From the NCBI RefSeq assembly GCF_027594545.1, contig NZ_CP115160.1:1373001-1437000 (forward strand): DNA of 64,000 nt, written 5' to 3'. Of the stretch, positions 44,704 to 54,859 are shown piece by piece; the stretch's first letter is position 1; each line of letters opens with the position of its first letter. The translations under genes were made by a program, and so were the position numbers. The notes beneath the pieces were generated by a model. The model made no database searches. It saw only the letters and a program-made list of their open reading frames with translations, and was not told the origin of the DNA. Source of the DNA: Algoriphagus sp. TR-M9 (GTDB lineage: Bacteria; Bacteroidota; Bacteroidia; Cytophagales; Cyclobacteriaceae).

Positions 44704-45297
44704 TTATCTGATGAAAACAATCCCAAAGTCAATGCCTACATTGGACTGCCCATCGAGGCCATCTCCACTAAAGGATTGGTAATATTTTGCTCCTACTTTG
44801 AATCCAATGTATTGGGCCGGTCTTACCAATAGACCCAATTCTGGTCGCAGCGCAAACTGCCAGTGTGTTTCCTCAGAGGAGAAAATACCCATGTCGATTC
44901 TACGGTCATGCGCAATAGTACCAATTCCTAGTCCTGCGTAAGGTTTCAGTACTCCTTCTGTAGTAGGGAAATACGCACCTGAGACCAAGATAGGGTAGCT
45001 ATACTGATAGCGGTATTGATTACCAGAAAGGGAAGCTGATCCTTCAGTATAGACCTTACCGGTTTCCTTTTTGTAAAGCGTATAGTGTCCAAGCTCCCCG
45101 CCGATTGCAAAATTCCTGTTGAGGAACCGTTGGTATTCGAGTTTAATACCTCTTCCGGATGCTTGGTCTATATAATCTGAAGTATTGCCGGTAGGAATAC
45201 TTACGGCATAGTTAATTGAGAATAATGAATTCTGGGCTTGAGCAGTTCCAGCACAAATCATAGCTAGAAGTGCAATTAAAACGATTGACTTTTTCAT
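44704..45297 (-). CDS. small outer-membrane beta-barrel protein
   Basis: 197 residues with a signal peptide (MKKSIVLIALLAMICAG, AQAQ) and alternating amphipathic strands, ending in an aromatic-rich final strand FGIVFIR. It fits the generic Bacteroidota beta-barrel porin-like fold (OMP_b-brl). It starts 2 bases after the stop of the 45300 gene in the direction of transcription, so the two are co-transcribed. Confidence 0.82.
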   Translation of the reverse strand: MKKSIVLIALLAMICAGTAQAQNSLFSINYAVSIPTGNTSDYIDQASGRGIKLEYQRFLNRNFAIGGELGHYTLYKKETGKVYTEGSASLSGNQYRYQYSYPILVSGAYFPTTEGVLKPYAGLGIGTIAHDRRIDMGIFSSEETHWQFALRPELGLLVRPAQYIGFKVGAKYYQSFSGDGLDGQSNVGIDFGIVFIR

Positions 45298-45299
45298 GA

Positions 45300-45947
45300 T
45301 TAGCGGGAAATATAAGGTGATTGAGAAAATGCTTGATCTATGGTCTCGCCGATTCTATTGCTGATAGAATTGATGTCGCCTTCCAAAAGTCCGTTAACTA
45401 CTCCTGTCCAAACCACAGGGATTTGGCTGGTTTCCGCCACAGTACTTGGGTCAGTCATTTGCATCAAAAGGGTGCCGGTACGTACGTTGCTGACCTGTGG
45501 AGGATAATATCCAGGATAATACCAGCCCCATCCTGGGCCCCATCCCGGATAAAACCAATTCCAGTACCACCAGTCATAATAGAAATACACCTGATTGGTT
45601 TGAATTACGGTTGGTAAAATAATCAGGTCAGGATTAGAGTCTTTATTGACTTCCGTATATCCTGCATTTCTCATGTTTTCGCGGATACTCGACAAAATGG
45701 AAGCTGTGTAAGCTGGGGACACAAAATCCGGTTCGAAATCATCTCCGCCATCTACAAATTCATTCTTTAAGAGGACTATTTGATCTGGAACTGCGAAAGT
45801 GCTTTTACCTGCAAAATCGTACTCCACAGCGTAGTTGGTATAGACGATGTCAAGCTCGTCTACATATTCGGCACCATCTGGCGCACATGAAATTAGTACA
45901 AGGGAGCCCAAGATTCCTAGGGCCACCTGCTGGAACTTTTTAAACAT
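45300..45947 (-). CDS. DUF4136-like lipoprotein with aromatic-rich segment
   Basis: 215 residues, lipobox LVLISC (cysteine at 21). A DUF4136-type domain with a distinctive aromatic cluster (YDWWYWNWFYPGWGPGW) in the middle and MQMTDPSTVAETSQIPVVWT late. It is in the operon with the 44704 and 45959 genes (2- and 11-base gaps). Function unknown. Confidence 0.8.
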   Translation of the reverse strand: MFKKFQQVALGILGSLVLISCAPDGAEYVDELDIVYTNYAVEYDFAGKSTFAVPDQIVLLKNEFVDGGDDFEPDFVSPAYTASILSSIRENMRNAGYTEVNKDSNPDLIILPTVIQTNQVYFYYDWWYWNWFYPGWGPGWGWYYPGYYPPQVSNVRTGTLLMQMTDPSTVAETSQIPVVWTGVVNGLLEGDINSISNRIGETIDQAFSQSPYISR

Positions 45948-45958
45948 ATAAGTTTGGT

Positions 45959-46435
45959 TTAGTTGTTTTCTCCGATGAATGGCATCTCCTGCTGCATGGC
46001 ATTGCGGATAGTATTGTGTATGTAGGTGTCAATCTGCATAAACTTCGCCGCATCATAAGCAGAAGTAGCCTTTTTGAATTTTTTATAATAGCTCTTATGC
46101 AGTTTTGCGAGAGCAAGGTCATTGGCCAGGGTACGCTTAGCGATTTCATCGGCAGCTTCCTCACCTAGGTTATCGTAACCTTCTAAGAAATCATTGATGA
46201 TTTTGATGCGCTCTCTGGAGATCATTTGGCGTTCTTCCTCGTAAGCTTGGTAGATTGTCCAAAATCCCGGTGCTAAGCTTTCCGAAAGGTCCATATACCC
46301 TTCGACTATCATCTTTTTGTCCATGCCAAAGGCAGATTGGATCAAGGTGATTTCATCATCTACAGTTTCTTGCGCAAATGTGGCCGAAGCAGTCAAAATA
46401 AATAGGGAGGCGAATGCAATGAATAGCTTTTTCAT
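45959..46435 (-). CDS. small exported hypothetical protein
   Basis: 158 residues with a signal peptide (MKKLFIAFASLFILTASATFAQ) and an all-helical mature part, including a basic stretch KLHKSYYKKFKKATSAYDAA. No domain recognised; a periplasmic helical protein. It leads the 45959-44704 gene run. Confidence 0.72.
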   Translation of the reverse strand: MKKLFIAFASLFILTASATFAQETVDDEITLIQSAFGMDKKMIVEGYMDLSESLAPGFWTIYQAYEEERQMISRERIKIINDFLEGYDNLGEEAADEIAKRTLANDLALAKLHKSYYKKFKKATSAYDAAKFMQIDTYIHNTIRNAMQQEMPFIGENN

Positions 46436-46563
46436 GAAAAATTAAAGTTTAAGTTCTATCGATTGATTTGTCCAAAGTTAGTAGTTAGAAGTCATTTAAG
46501 CATAAAAAATGTAAGGATAATCCAAATAATAACTGGTATTGCGGTTTTTACTGAAGCTAAGGG

Positions 46564-47769
46564 TTAGAATGATTCATTAATATTCAGGTAAAAACCTGAA
46601 TTACCTTGCTGACCGAACCCATAATCTGCAGTAATGGTAGTCCGCTTTTCCTTGTTGATCATCACCCGTAAGCCCAGACCGTAGCCTGGGTTGATGGTAT
46701 TCATTAGCTTTTCGCCATCCAGCTTGCTGCTAAAGGAAGCAGCATTGACAAATACCGTTCCGCCGAAAAGATCCTTGTTTTTCTGAAGTGGGAATCTGTA
46801 CTCTAATTCCGTATAAGCCATCTGTTCCCCACGAAAACGTCCTTGCGCGTATCCTCTGCCAGTTCTACCAAACATATCCCAGCCCAATGCAGGCAAGTTC
46901 ATGTACGGGAGATCACCGGAAATCAGGAAATTCCCGTAGACCCAAGCTGCGAGGACGTGTCGTTTTCTCCTTGGGTTGAGGGTGAAATAATGTCTGTAAT
47001 CCAAAAGTAGGGTAGAAGAGGATTGATTTGATCCCAAAAACTCTGGATTGATTTTATAGGAAATCATCGCGTAATTCCGCTCGTATGGTGAGACTGCGAT
47101 ATCCCGGTTTTCCATGATCCCATTTAACGAAACTCCGGAAAGCGTGTATTTGTCTGTAGGGAAACCAAACTGCTCATTGTAGAAATCGTGACTAAAATCG
47201 GCTTCAAAATCTAGTGTTTCACCGGTATAGGATTCGATTTTCTGGTGAATATCCAAGTGGTATCCTAGACCTATATAAAACTTACTAGTGCCAACCCTTC
47301 TGAGGATGGTTTCATAGAATTTGATTAAGCTAAAGTCCATCTGCTGCTCCCCCTCCAAAACAGGGTCTGAACCAATCAATCCCATACTCAGCTCATTCGG
47401 GCTGCTGCTGCCCAGACCAAATGTAGGCTGGGATGTGATGAAATAACGCCAATCTCCGATCAGGTTCCACTGATCATCGGCTAGGAATACATTGCTTTTC
47501 GAGCTGATGATCCACTGCTTTTTGGTGGTGTAGAGGAAGTTGAACACCAAATTTGACTGATGGGTGGTCGATGGTGCCCCCATATACCAGGAACTCGCCG
47601 CTGCCACTCCAAACATCCAGCCGTTGGCCGGATTGTAAGCTATTGCGGGTAGTGGGAGAATACTAAAGTTGTTGATTCTATTGGGTAGGTACTCTACCGT
47701 ATCTGCATCCTGCGCCAAAGCCTGAAAGCTGGTCGAGATCCATAAGAAAATGATGCAGATTCTTTTCAT
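46564..47769 (-). CDS. BamA/TamA-like outer-membrane barrel (surface antigen domain), no POTRA
   Basis: 401 residues: signal peptide then a beta-barrel with a D15/surface-antigen style C-terminal half (GYAQGRFRGEQMAYTELEYR). There is no POTRA region, so it is a stand-alone barrel rather than a BamA homolog. Its ATG overlaps the upstream gene's stop as TAATG, suggesting translational coupling with the porin at 47769-48986. Confidence 0.8.
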   Translation of the reverse strand: MKRICIIFLWISTSFQALAQDADTVEYLPNRINNFSILPLPAIAYNPANGWMFGVAAASSWYMGAPSTTHQSNLVFNFLYTTKKQWIISSKSNVFLADDQWNLIGDWRYFITSQPTFGLGSSSPNELSMGLIGSDPVLEGEQQMDFSLIKFYETILRRVGTSKFYIGLGYHLDIHQKIESYTGETLDFEADFSHDFYNEQFGFPTDKYTLSGVSLNGIMENRDIAVSPYERNYAMISYKINPEFLGSNQSSSTLLLDYRHYFTLNPRRKRHVLAAWVYGNFLISGDLPYMNLPALGWDMFGRTGRGYAQGRFRGEQMAYTELEYRFPLQKNKDLFGGTVFVNAASFSSKLDGEKLMNTINPGYGLGLRVMINKEKRTTITADYGFGQQGNSGFYLNINESF

Positions 47770-48986
47770 TAGAATGAAATGTCAAGTTGGAGCCTAAACC
47801 TCAGTTCATTGTCCTGCGGAAGTTCCTTGTCTTCAAAGGTAAAACGGGTCAATTCTGTGGTCAGCTTGTTTTTATGTCCTGCAAAAAACCAGTTAAATGC
47901 CAGAGCCAGTTCTCTTTGCTTATTGCTGTCAATGTCAAGATCTGGGCTCACTACCGCATAGCGCATGGCGATTTCAAGTGGTTCGGGCCAGAATTCAAAA
48001 GATTGATGAGCAAGATAGCCAGCAGTAGCGTAAAACCCGCCCAGGTCTGTTTCTATTTCGTCAAAGTTGTCATAGATGTTTTTTCTATGGAATTCACTGG
48101 ACCAGGAAAAACCCTTATACATAAATGCGGTTTCGATTTGATACTGCTTTACGGTGTATTGTCCATCGTTTGTGCCTTCAAAACCAGAAAGGTTTCCGCC
48201 ACCCGAAGTGGAAAACCTGGTGTAAGGGCTGGTGTTGGTCACACCTGCTATGGCTATTATCGCAGCAGGTTTTGGAGAAATATTGAGGTCTCCACCTGAG
48301 AATGGGACCTCTCTCCCTAGGAAATTCCACTGGAACCTCCCAAAGTACATCATGTTGCTGTCGTCATTTTGGGTGGCTCCTCGTCCCATTCCGGTAAGCA
48401 CTGCCGCCCAGTAATTGAAATTAGCTACTCCACCACCATCAAGGTTACCGTAAACTTCCACACCTTGCTGTCTGTCCACAGTGAATTTTCGGTTCAAAAG
48501 TGACCTGTCTACCAGCTGCTGGTTACCACTACTGATAAATCGCTCACGGGTAAACTCTACTTTCCACTGTCCTGCTTTGAAATTCAGCCAAGGCCATTTT
48601 TCGATCATCACCCTGTAGTCCAGGAGTAGGCTTCGGCTGAGTTCATATTCAAAGTAATATTTAACCCAGGGCTTGTGGGCATGTCCACCTACTTTTAACC
48701 TGGCTCTGTTGATTTTAAAAACGCGTTGGTCTTGGTTTCTAAAATCTGCAAAAGTCACCGGATCCTGATCGTCAGGCACTGCAAAGCGGAGCTGTAGCCT
48801 AGCCGCTATTTGCATTTCATAATTTCCGTCTTCAGATTTTAATACAAAACCTTTTCCGGTGTGATTCAAAAAGGTTTCTTTTTTCTCTGCTTTGGCAGTA
48901 TCAAGTTCTTGGGCGATGGACGCCTGTAAGCCTATTAGGAGCAGAATGAGCAGGGCAAGAGGTTGACTATAGACTCGGTTTTTCAC
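47769..48986 (-). CDS. OprO/OprP-type porin
   Basis: 405 residues: signal peptide and a phosphate-selective-porin (OprO/OprP) barrel, with the family start GFVLKSEDGNYEMQIAAR and a strand-rich pattern to the end (LRFRLQLDISF). It may pass small anions; substrate not set by the sequence. Forms a coupled pair with the barrel gene at 46564. Confidence 0.82.
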   Translation of the reverse strand: MKNRVYSQPLALLILLLIGLQASIAQELDTAKAEKKETFLNHTGKGFVLKSEDGNYEMQIAARLQLRFAVPDDQDPVTFADFRNQDQRVFKINRARLKVGGHAHKPWVKYYFEYELSRSLLLDYRVMIEKWPWLNFKAGQWKVEFTRERFISSGNQQLVDRSLLNRKFTVDRQQGVEVYGNLDGGGVANFNYWAAVLTGMGRGATQNDDSNMMYFGRFQWNFLGREVPFSGGDLNISPKPAAIIAIAGVTNTSPYTRFSTSGGGNLSGFEGTNDGQYTVKQYQIETAFMYKGFSWSSEFHRKNIYDNFDEIETDLGGFYATAGYLAHQSFEFWPEPLEIAMRYAVVSPDLDIDSNKQRELALAFNWFFAGHKNKLTTELTRFTFEDKELPQDNELRFRLQLDISF

Positions 48987-49040
48987 CAGGAGTATTTTAT
49001 TTTGACAGCTTCAATTTTTTCCAAACCGCAAAGAACGCAA

Positions 49041-49079
49041 AAAGCACCGAGAAATCTTTAATATTCCCGGTGCTTTTTC
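49041..49079 (-). terminator. terminator after the 49099 gene
   Basis: AAAGCACCG and CGGTGCTTTTT flank a loop of about 20 bases. On the reverse strand it lies just beyond the 49099 gene's stop. Confidence 0.7.
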
Positions 49080-49098
49080 TTTGGGTACCTCGCTGCGA

Positions 49099-49764
49099 TT
49101 ATCTGGCAGCTTGCGGAAGCCTGAATACCAGACCTCCCTCAAAACCAAATTGGTACAGGGTAGAATAGCTAGATAATCCACCGCCAACACCTCCGGTACC
49201 GAAGTACAATCCTCCGCCTATGGCCTGAGTGGCCGAGTACAATGAAGCCTGCACACGAAATGCAATGTTTTCGGCTAACCAGAAATTAGAGCCACCTCGG
49301 ATATTCCATGCAAATTTAGTTGCAGAGTTTTCATTGCCATTGTCAGGATTATTCACATTGAAAATACCCATGCCAAATCCAGCTCCTGCAAATGGCTCTA
49401 CTATTTCATTGACAGGGAAATATCGGGTTCCATTGAGCATCACCCAGTTGATGGCCAGATCGAAGTTGGTGTTTTGAAGTTGACCACCAAATATCCCTCC
49501 ATCCTGATAAATAGTAGGAGCATTGGTGTCTTGTCTCAGGTACTGGATTTCTATGGCGCCCTTATTCGGAATATGATACTCAATGCCCCCTCCCCATCTA
49601 AAGCCATCCTGGATCTGACCGTCAAAATAGGAGGAAGAGGAGTAGTAAGAATCTACCTGATCCTTAAAAATATATCCTGCATAGGTGTTGATTCTTAGTT
49701 CTTGCGCGAGGCCAGCAGAACCTAATCCGCAAATAAGGCCTAAAGTAATCATGAGTTTTTTCAT
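49099..49764 (-). CDS. outer-membrane beta-barrel protein
   Basis: 221 residues with a signal peptide and a small barrel of repeated strand pairs, including AGAGFGMGIFNVNNP and LYQFGFEGGLVFRLP near the end. General Bacteroidota outer-membrane barrel family; no specific function. Monocistronic, with its own terminator downstream. Confidence 0.8.
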   Translation of the reverse strand: MKKLMITLGLICGLGSAGLAQELRINTYAGYIFKDQVDSYYSSSSYFDGQIQDGFRWGGGIEYHIPNKGAIEIQYLRQDTNAPTIYQDGGIFGGQLQNTNFDLAINWVMLNGTRYFPVNEIVEPFAGAGFGMGIFNVNNPDNGNENSATKFAWNIRGGSNFWLAENIAFRVQASLYSATQAIGGGLYFGTGGVGGGLSSYSTLYQFGFEGGLVFRLPQAAR

Positions 49765-49833
49765 AATAGTAGGTTGTTTAAAAGATGGAATTTGATGCTG
49801 ATTTTCATCTGAAACTAGCGTTAAATATAGGTT

Positions 49834-52182
49834 TTATTGATTTTTTATCTGGATTTCTACTTTTCTGTCCGAATCTACAGATCCTCCGGTTTTGCCCCGC
49901 ATAATCAAACCTCCGGAAGATCGCCCGATCCGGTCTGGGCTGAGTTGGTACTCTTCGGTGAGCATAGTGTACACGGCGTCTACCCGTTTTTCTACCAAGT
50001 TGAGGTTGTAGGCGACGGAACCTGTATTGTCCGCAAAACCGATGAGTTCGATTTGATACTCTGGGTTTTCCGCCATAATTTCTGAAATCCGCTCCAGTTT
50101 GGCTTTTTCAGTTTCGCCTATGGTAGCCTCATTGATGCCAAAGTATATATCAATTTTACTTTGGTGTAGCAATGCCTGCACCTGCTTCTCCTGAATGACT
50201 GTGTCTACTTGTACCGGTATTCTTTGGAGGCTGTCTATCAAAATGGAATCTCGCTCTATCCTCGCCAGCAAGGCAGAATCATAGGCAGCCTGCTGCGCGG
50301 CTTCTTTTTTCTCACCGCTGTTACTGATGGCGGCAGTGGTGGCTGCAGTGCCACCCACGAGTAAGGCATCCCTCAGGAGTTCATTGTTTTTCTCATCGAG
50401 CTTTTCCTGCTTTTTCCTGTTTTTCTCTATTTTTTTTGCGGTTTTATCATCCACATTGTCGAGATCTTCTGCATTAAGTACAAACTCTTGGGGTTCAGTC
50501 TCTCTGGAACTTGGTTCTTCAGACTGGTATTGTGTTTTAGTCGCAAAGGCCATCATCATGGCTGAATCTCGTGTAGCTTGAGCTTGAAGCATTTCATTAC
50601 GGAACTTGCTTAATTCTTCATCGAATTGCTCCCGCGTGAAAGTAGCCGAGGAATCTGAAGCATTTCTAGAGGCATAGGTTGCCGCCCCAGCCTGAGATGC
50701 AGAGTCCAGAGTCAATTGGGAATTACCATTGGCAGAATAGATGATTCTACTGACCTGACCCGGATAGATGATCAGCTCATTCATCAGGGAAGCAGAGTCT
50801 ATTTTAGATAGAGACGTTTCCGAATTATTCATCAGGGCATTCAAAGAATCCAACTGATACTGGGTTTCGAAATTTTGCTCATTCAGGGAATCCATTTGTG
50901 CAGATACCATGTTTTTTTCGTTTTCCAGATTACTGATTCTGGCATTTCTTACCTCCTCAGAGACAGTAGAGTCTCTCTGTGCTAAAGCAAGAGTTTCATC
51001 TATTTGGCTAGTTTGTAACTCAATCACCCTTACGGCTGAATCTAAATTAGCCCCAGCTCCTTGTAGGGAATCCAGCTGAGCCTGGATAGCTTCCATGGTA
51101 GCAGAATCTAATTCCGTACGGCCTGAATTTACTGCTCCATTTGCTGGTAACTGAATCACAGTAAAGTAATTGTTGGTAACTGGGACTTTGGCTTGTGTCA
51201 TCCTTTCCAATGAATCTTCCCTGGCGAGTTGAGCATTTGAAAGTTCTGTAGGTACATAAGTGTAGCGTTGGGTGATCACCGGCGGCTTGAAGCTTTCCTT
51301 GTTGGCTCCTAAGCTGAATTTTACCCCGATTCCATGATAGATGTACCAGTCATTTCTACCATTTTCCATCCCTCTGTATGGATTTTCAGCGGTCACCACA
51401 TTGGTTCCGGGTTTCGCGGCATATTCCTGAAAAGAATTATCATAGCTCGTCCGGTAAACTCCGGAGACATCATCCAGGTAATCTGTGGCTGCTCTTTTGA
51501 AGTCAGATTGTGCGAATAATTCTATGCTTTTGGTAATTCTAAAGCGGAAACCTAATCCCAGATTGGCATAGAGCGTAGTGGTTTTGTATCCACCTGATAG
51601 CTCAGTGTTCAGTTCGGTTAGGTTGGTTTCAAAACTACCATCAGGAATCACCGAGGTATTTGTGTAATCATACTGGTTGCCATTGGCGTCCAATAAGTCC
51701 CCCATTACTTTGAAAGTCTGGACTCCTGCTCCCAAAGTGATGTATGGGGCGAAAAATGATTTTCCCGAAAGAAGCCAGTTGTTATCGGGTTTTATGACAA
51801 AGGATAGTCCTGCATCATATAGGTCTGTTTGGAAATTCAATGCCCGGTCAAAGTCCGGGCTTTCGATAAAGAGGGTTCCGTCATTTCTCACAAAACGGTC
51901 TCCAGAACCAAACTGATAGCTTCCAGCCGACAGCATCAAGCCTACTGAGTTGCCGAGGGCATACTCTATAGAAAGCTGATAGGAAAGCTGCTCGGAGTAG
52001 TTTTCATATCGTTTATAATACTTTAGGAAATTTTCGAAGTTATCTGCCTTGATAGGTCTTATGTCTCCTAGGTAATTGGTAGTGCCTGCACTTAGTCCAA
52101 ACCTCCATTTGTATCCGTGCAGCTGAGCCTCAGCGGTATAAGCAAAGGCCAAAGCGATAATTAATAGACTTAGCTTCTTCAT
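49834..52182 (-). CDS. OmpA-family protein with N-terminal barrel-like domain and coiled coil
   Basis: 782 residues: signal peptide (to about 19), an N-terminal beta-barrel-like domain (about 20-290), a central coiled coil with many Leu/Gln/Ser (about 340-460), a charged Glu/Lys stretch, and a C-terminal OmpA domain (from about 670, NPEYQIELIGFADNTGS then NLNLVEKRVDAVYTML) that would bind peptidoglycan. It links the outer membrane to the cell wall. Gap to the upstream 52187 gene is 4 bases, so it ends a three-gene operon with the 52187 and 53360 genes. Confidence 0.85.
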   Translation of the reverse strand: MKKLSLLIIALAFAYTAEAQLHGYKWRFGLSAGTTNYLGDIRPIKADNFENFLKYYKRYENYSEQLSYQLSIEYALGNSVGLMLSAGSYQFGSGDRFVRNDGTLFIESPDFDRALNFQTDLYDAGLSFVIKPDNNWLLSGKSFFAPYITLGAGVQTFKVMGDLLDANGNQYDYTNTSVIPDGSFETNLTELNTELSGGYKTTTLYANLGLGFRFRITKSIELFAQSDFKRAATDYLDDVSGVYRTSYDNSFQEYAAKPGTNVVTAENPYRGMENGRNDWYIYHGIGVKFSLGANKESFKPPVITQRYTYVPTELSNAQLAREDSLERMTQAKVPVTNNYFTVIQLPANGAVNSGRTELDSATMEAIQAQLDSLQGAGANLDSAVRVIELQTSQIDETLALAQRDSTVSEEVRNARISNLENEKNMVSAQMDSLNEQNFETQYQLDSLNALMNNSETSLSKIDSASLMNELIIYPGQVSRIIYSANGNSQLTLDSASQAGAATYASRNASDSSATFTREQFDEELSKFRNEMLQAQATRDSAMMMAFATKTQYQSEEPSSRETEPQEFVLNAEDLDNVDDKTAKKIEKNRKKQEKLDEKNNELLRDALLVGGTAATTAAISNSGEKKEAAQQAAYDSALLARIERDSILIDSLQRIPVQVDTVIQEKQVQALLHQSKIDIYFGINEATIGETEKAKLERISEIMAENPEYQIELIGFADNTGSVAYNLNLVEKRVDAVYTMLTEEYQLSPDRIGRSSGGLIMRGKTGGSVDSDRKVEIQIKNQ

Positions 52183-52186
52183 GACC

Positions 52187-53353
52187 TTATTTCTTTTTGT
52201 TTCCTATGCCCAACCATAAATTGAACTCTGCGCTTACACCCACAAATGGCTGAAAGCCTTTCTGATTGCTTCCGTCAAGTTTTTCGGTGGTAATAAAGGT
52301 ACCACCTGCATTTAGTCGGATAAACCGGAAGAAATTATATCCTAAACCCACATAGATAGGTCTGTCCAGCACAGGACCGGAAATCTTCTCATCCAGTTGA
52401 TTTTTCATATCTCCTGAAAGGAAAAATCCTGTAGAGATTGACATATTGTTCATAAATCTGGCGAAGGTTCTATTTCCTAAGGGAAAGGAAACGCCCGCAT
52501 AAGGACTGGCTACAAACTCCTGTTCAGGCAAGCCTTTGCTTACAGAAATAGCCCCGTACCCTACGTTGATCGGGAGGGAATTGGCTGTTTTTTCGGTAGG
52601 GTAATTTTCAAATACAGTTTCATTCACCCTAACCAGCATATTGGGGCTCAGGTATTGGTCTACTTCAGCGAAAAGTATGTTTTCCAGTTCTGAGATATAT
52701 TTTTCCGCATAGGCTGCCCGGGCATTGTCGTTTTCGGAAAGCCCGGTCACATTAAATTTTGCTTTGCCCATTTTCAATTTCGATCGTTGCTCCAGCTTAC
52801 TTCGGGTAATATCGCTAAAGCCGGGGAATTGCTCTCCGTTAGGCATTTCAAAGTAATAAGCTCCCCTAGTGACGATTTGGCTGAGGTTATTTAGCAACAC
52901 TTCGTCAGATTCGGTGAATTTCACCCCGCCTCTTTTGATCTTGGTGACTGTACTGAGGTAAGCCTCGATATTTTGATGGATCAAGTCCCGTACTTCCTGT
53001 ATTTGATCTGCACCGGCTTTTTGATAGTAGCCTATTTCCAGATGATAATCTTCATTAGATCGGAGAGGGTCTGCTACTAATACCTGATAGGAAAGATCAT
53101 TATAGCCAAAAGGAGCAGTCCAGAAATAGGTCATGGCGGTCTTTTCAGCTTTTTTGGACTGATTAATCTTGAGCTTGACGATTTCTATATTTTCAGGAAT
53201 TGGCCCTCGAATATAAAACTCCTCTTCAGCAGGTAATGGCAAGCCACCATTCAGCTTTCCGGTGATTAAATCTAAGTTGATAGTAGTGGTCTGGGCCTTT
53301 AGGCCACTTATTCCTATTCCTACTAAGATGATAACTAGTAAAAATGGTCTCAT
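52187..53353 (-). CDS. exported hypothetical protein, second gene of the FadL-like/OmpA operon
   Basis: 388 residues with a signal peptide (LLVIILVGIGISGLKAQ). Mixed helix and strand, with a strand-rich C-terminal third that reads FAGVSFPLGNR-like and ends in an outer-membrane-protein-like FNLWLGIG. Family not recognised; the C-terminal half may be a barrel. Gaps of 6 and 4 bases tie it to its neighbours. Confidence 0.65.
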   Translation of the reverse strand: MRPFLLVIILVGIGISGLKAQTTTINLDLITGKLNGGLPLPAEEEFYIRGPIPENIEIVKLKINQSKKAEKTAMTYFWTAPFGYNDLSYQVLVADPLRSNEDYHLEIGYYQKAGADQIQEVRDLIHQNIEAYLSTVTKIKRGGVKFTESDEVLLNNLSQIVTRGAYYFEMPNGEQFPGFSDITRSKLEQRSKLKMGKAKFNVTGLSENDNARAAYAEKYISELENILFAEVDQYLSPNMLVRVNETVFENYPTEKTANSLPINVGYGAISVSKGLPEQEFVASPYAGVSFPLGNRTFARFMNNMSISTGFFLSGDMKNQLDEKISGPVLDRPIYVGLGYNFFRFIRLNAGGTFITTEKLDGSNQKGFQPFVGVSAEFNLWLGIGNKKK

Positions 53354-53359
53354 ATATTA

Positions 53360-54841
53360 TCAGTTGAATTTTTTGAAATTAAAAGCGTAACCAATCAATA
53401 TTCCAAAATTGGAATAACCTGCCTCTGTGACAACCAAGGCTCCTTCTAAAAGTTGATCGGAGTCTATGTTGTAGAAACTCCCTCTTTGTAAATATTCACT
53501 AGTGCTACCAAAGCTGTAAACTAAGCCAAGACTTAAACTACTTCTTGATTTTTTGATCTCGGTCCCGATTGTAAAATGGTAAATATCCCATTGGGTAAGT
53601 TCAGTTTGTAGCCCCGTGTTTTCTAATGATTCCTTATCAAAATACGAAAAATCCGTTCTGAAACTACCCATGATGCTTAGGTTTTCCCTGAGCTCCTTGG
53701 AATAGCCTAAGGCAAAGTTGGTTACGGGTTTCATGGAAGACTCTACTTTAAGAAAATCCTCACTGTCAATCAGAGGCCCTATGTCGTTTGGTCTCACTAA
53801 TGCGACTGATTCGGGCTGAATGATGGCGTATTGGTCTACGCCTGAAAAGAAGGTTACATTGAGGCTGAGGGTGGACCTATTGAAGTTTTTGTGCCCGCCC
53901 AGTGCTAGTTCCAATGGTGACTTGTATGTGGTTTTTAGCTTTTCTTGCCTATCTGATGCGTATGCCGTAAATCTATCTTCAGAATTAGGTACGGCGATGT
54001 TGGATAGGGTGAGGTCCTCTGCTACAGTACCGCTACCCAACCAATCCAAACCTGGACTGGTGACGGTAAGCCCCAGACCATAGCCTGCTTTTTGATAGTT
54101 CAGACCAGCTTTCAGTGCGGTGCGCACGGCAAAATAGTCTATAAACTCATTTTGAATCCTGGCTATCATCAGGTAATCTTCGGTATTGGTGAGTGCTTTG
54201 GCAGAAAATCTGAATGAATAATTTACAGTTCTCAGTGTGTTTAACAGGCTGATGCCAAAACCCAGATTTTCACCTATTTTTCTTCCTGCACCTATTGCCA
54301 CCATGGTTTCTTGGACTTTGGTGTTGATTCCGGATTCCGCCACCAGTTCTTCCTCGCCGGGACTGATTTCCCCAGTTGCCAGGTCAAAAAATCCATTTAA
54401 CCGGGCTACTCCATTGAAACTAAAACTCACAGGAGTCATTAAGCCGTAGCTTATGTTCCATTTAGAATTTGTCTGTATGGATCCACTGACCAAAAGCGGA
54501 ATAGTGTTGAATTGCAAGCCTTTAAAGTCTGCTCGCTGCCCTAGCGCATTTACTATTTTCACATTCTCGATTCCATAGGTATTGGCATTGATGGTCAAGG
54601 AGCTGGTGTCCAAATAGGCAAGGTTTCCGGGGTTATAGTAAACGCCTGCATTGTCCGTAGTGTCGGTTAGCACCGCTCCACCTAGCAAAGCGGCCTTTGT
54701 TCCAAATTGGTTTCCCCAGTGATGCGTATCTTGGCTTTGCACCGCATGAGCGCAAAAAAGCAGAAGTAAAAACACCCCAAGAGGTAGGTGCGAAGCCATA
54801 TTATTACCTATAATTCCGCTTACAAATCTTAAAAACCGCAT
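53360..54841 (-). CDS. FadL/OmpP1-like outer-membrane transporter
   Basis: 493 residues from the ATG at 54841. The N-terminal hydrophobic segment is a plausible signal peptide (PLGVFLLLLFCAHAVQSQ), followed by a plug and barrel of the FadL/OmpP1 kind with GTKAALLGGAVLTDTTDN and a strand-rich end. Other in-frame ATGs lie at 54859 and 54799. FadL proteins take up hydrophobic compounds. First gene of an operon with 52187 and 49834. Confidence 0.78.
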   Translation of the reverse strand: MRFLRFVSGIIGNNMASHLPLGVFLLLLFCAHAVQSQDTHHWGNQFGTKAALLGGAVLTDTTDNAGVYYNPGNLAYLDTSSLTINANTYGIENVKIVNALGQRADFKGLQFNTIPLLVSGSIQTNSKWNISYGLMTPVSFSFNGVARLNGFFDLATGEISPGEEELVAESGINTKVQETMVAIGAGRKIGENLGFGISLLNTLRTVNYSFRFSAKALTNTEDYLMIARIQNEFIDYFAVRTALKAGLNYQKAGYGLGLTVTSPGLDWLGSGTVAEDLTLSNIAVPNSEDRFTAYASDRQEKLKTTYKSPLELALGGHKNFNRSTLSLNVTFFSGVDQYAIIQPESVALVRPNDIGPLIDSEDFLKVESSMKPVTNFALGYSKELRENLSIMGSFRTDFSYFDKESLENTGLQTELTQWDIYHFTIGTEIKKSRSSLSLGLVYSFGSTSEYLQRGSFYNIDSDQLLEGALVVTEAGYSNFGILIGYAFNFKKFN

Positions 54842-54859
54842 ACTAAAAATAGTAATCAT

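Noticed and set aside
47787..48299. 170-residue forward frame in the porin gene
   Set aside because: Antisense to the OprO/OprP-type porin, which has clear family features.
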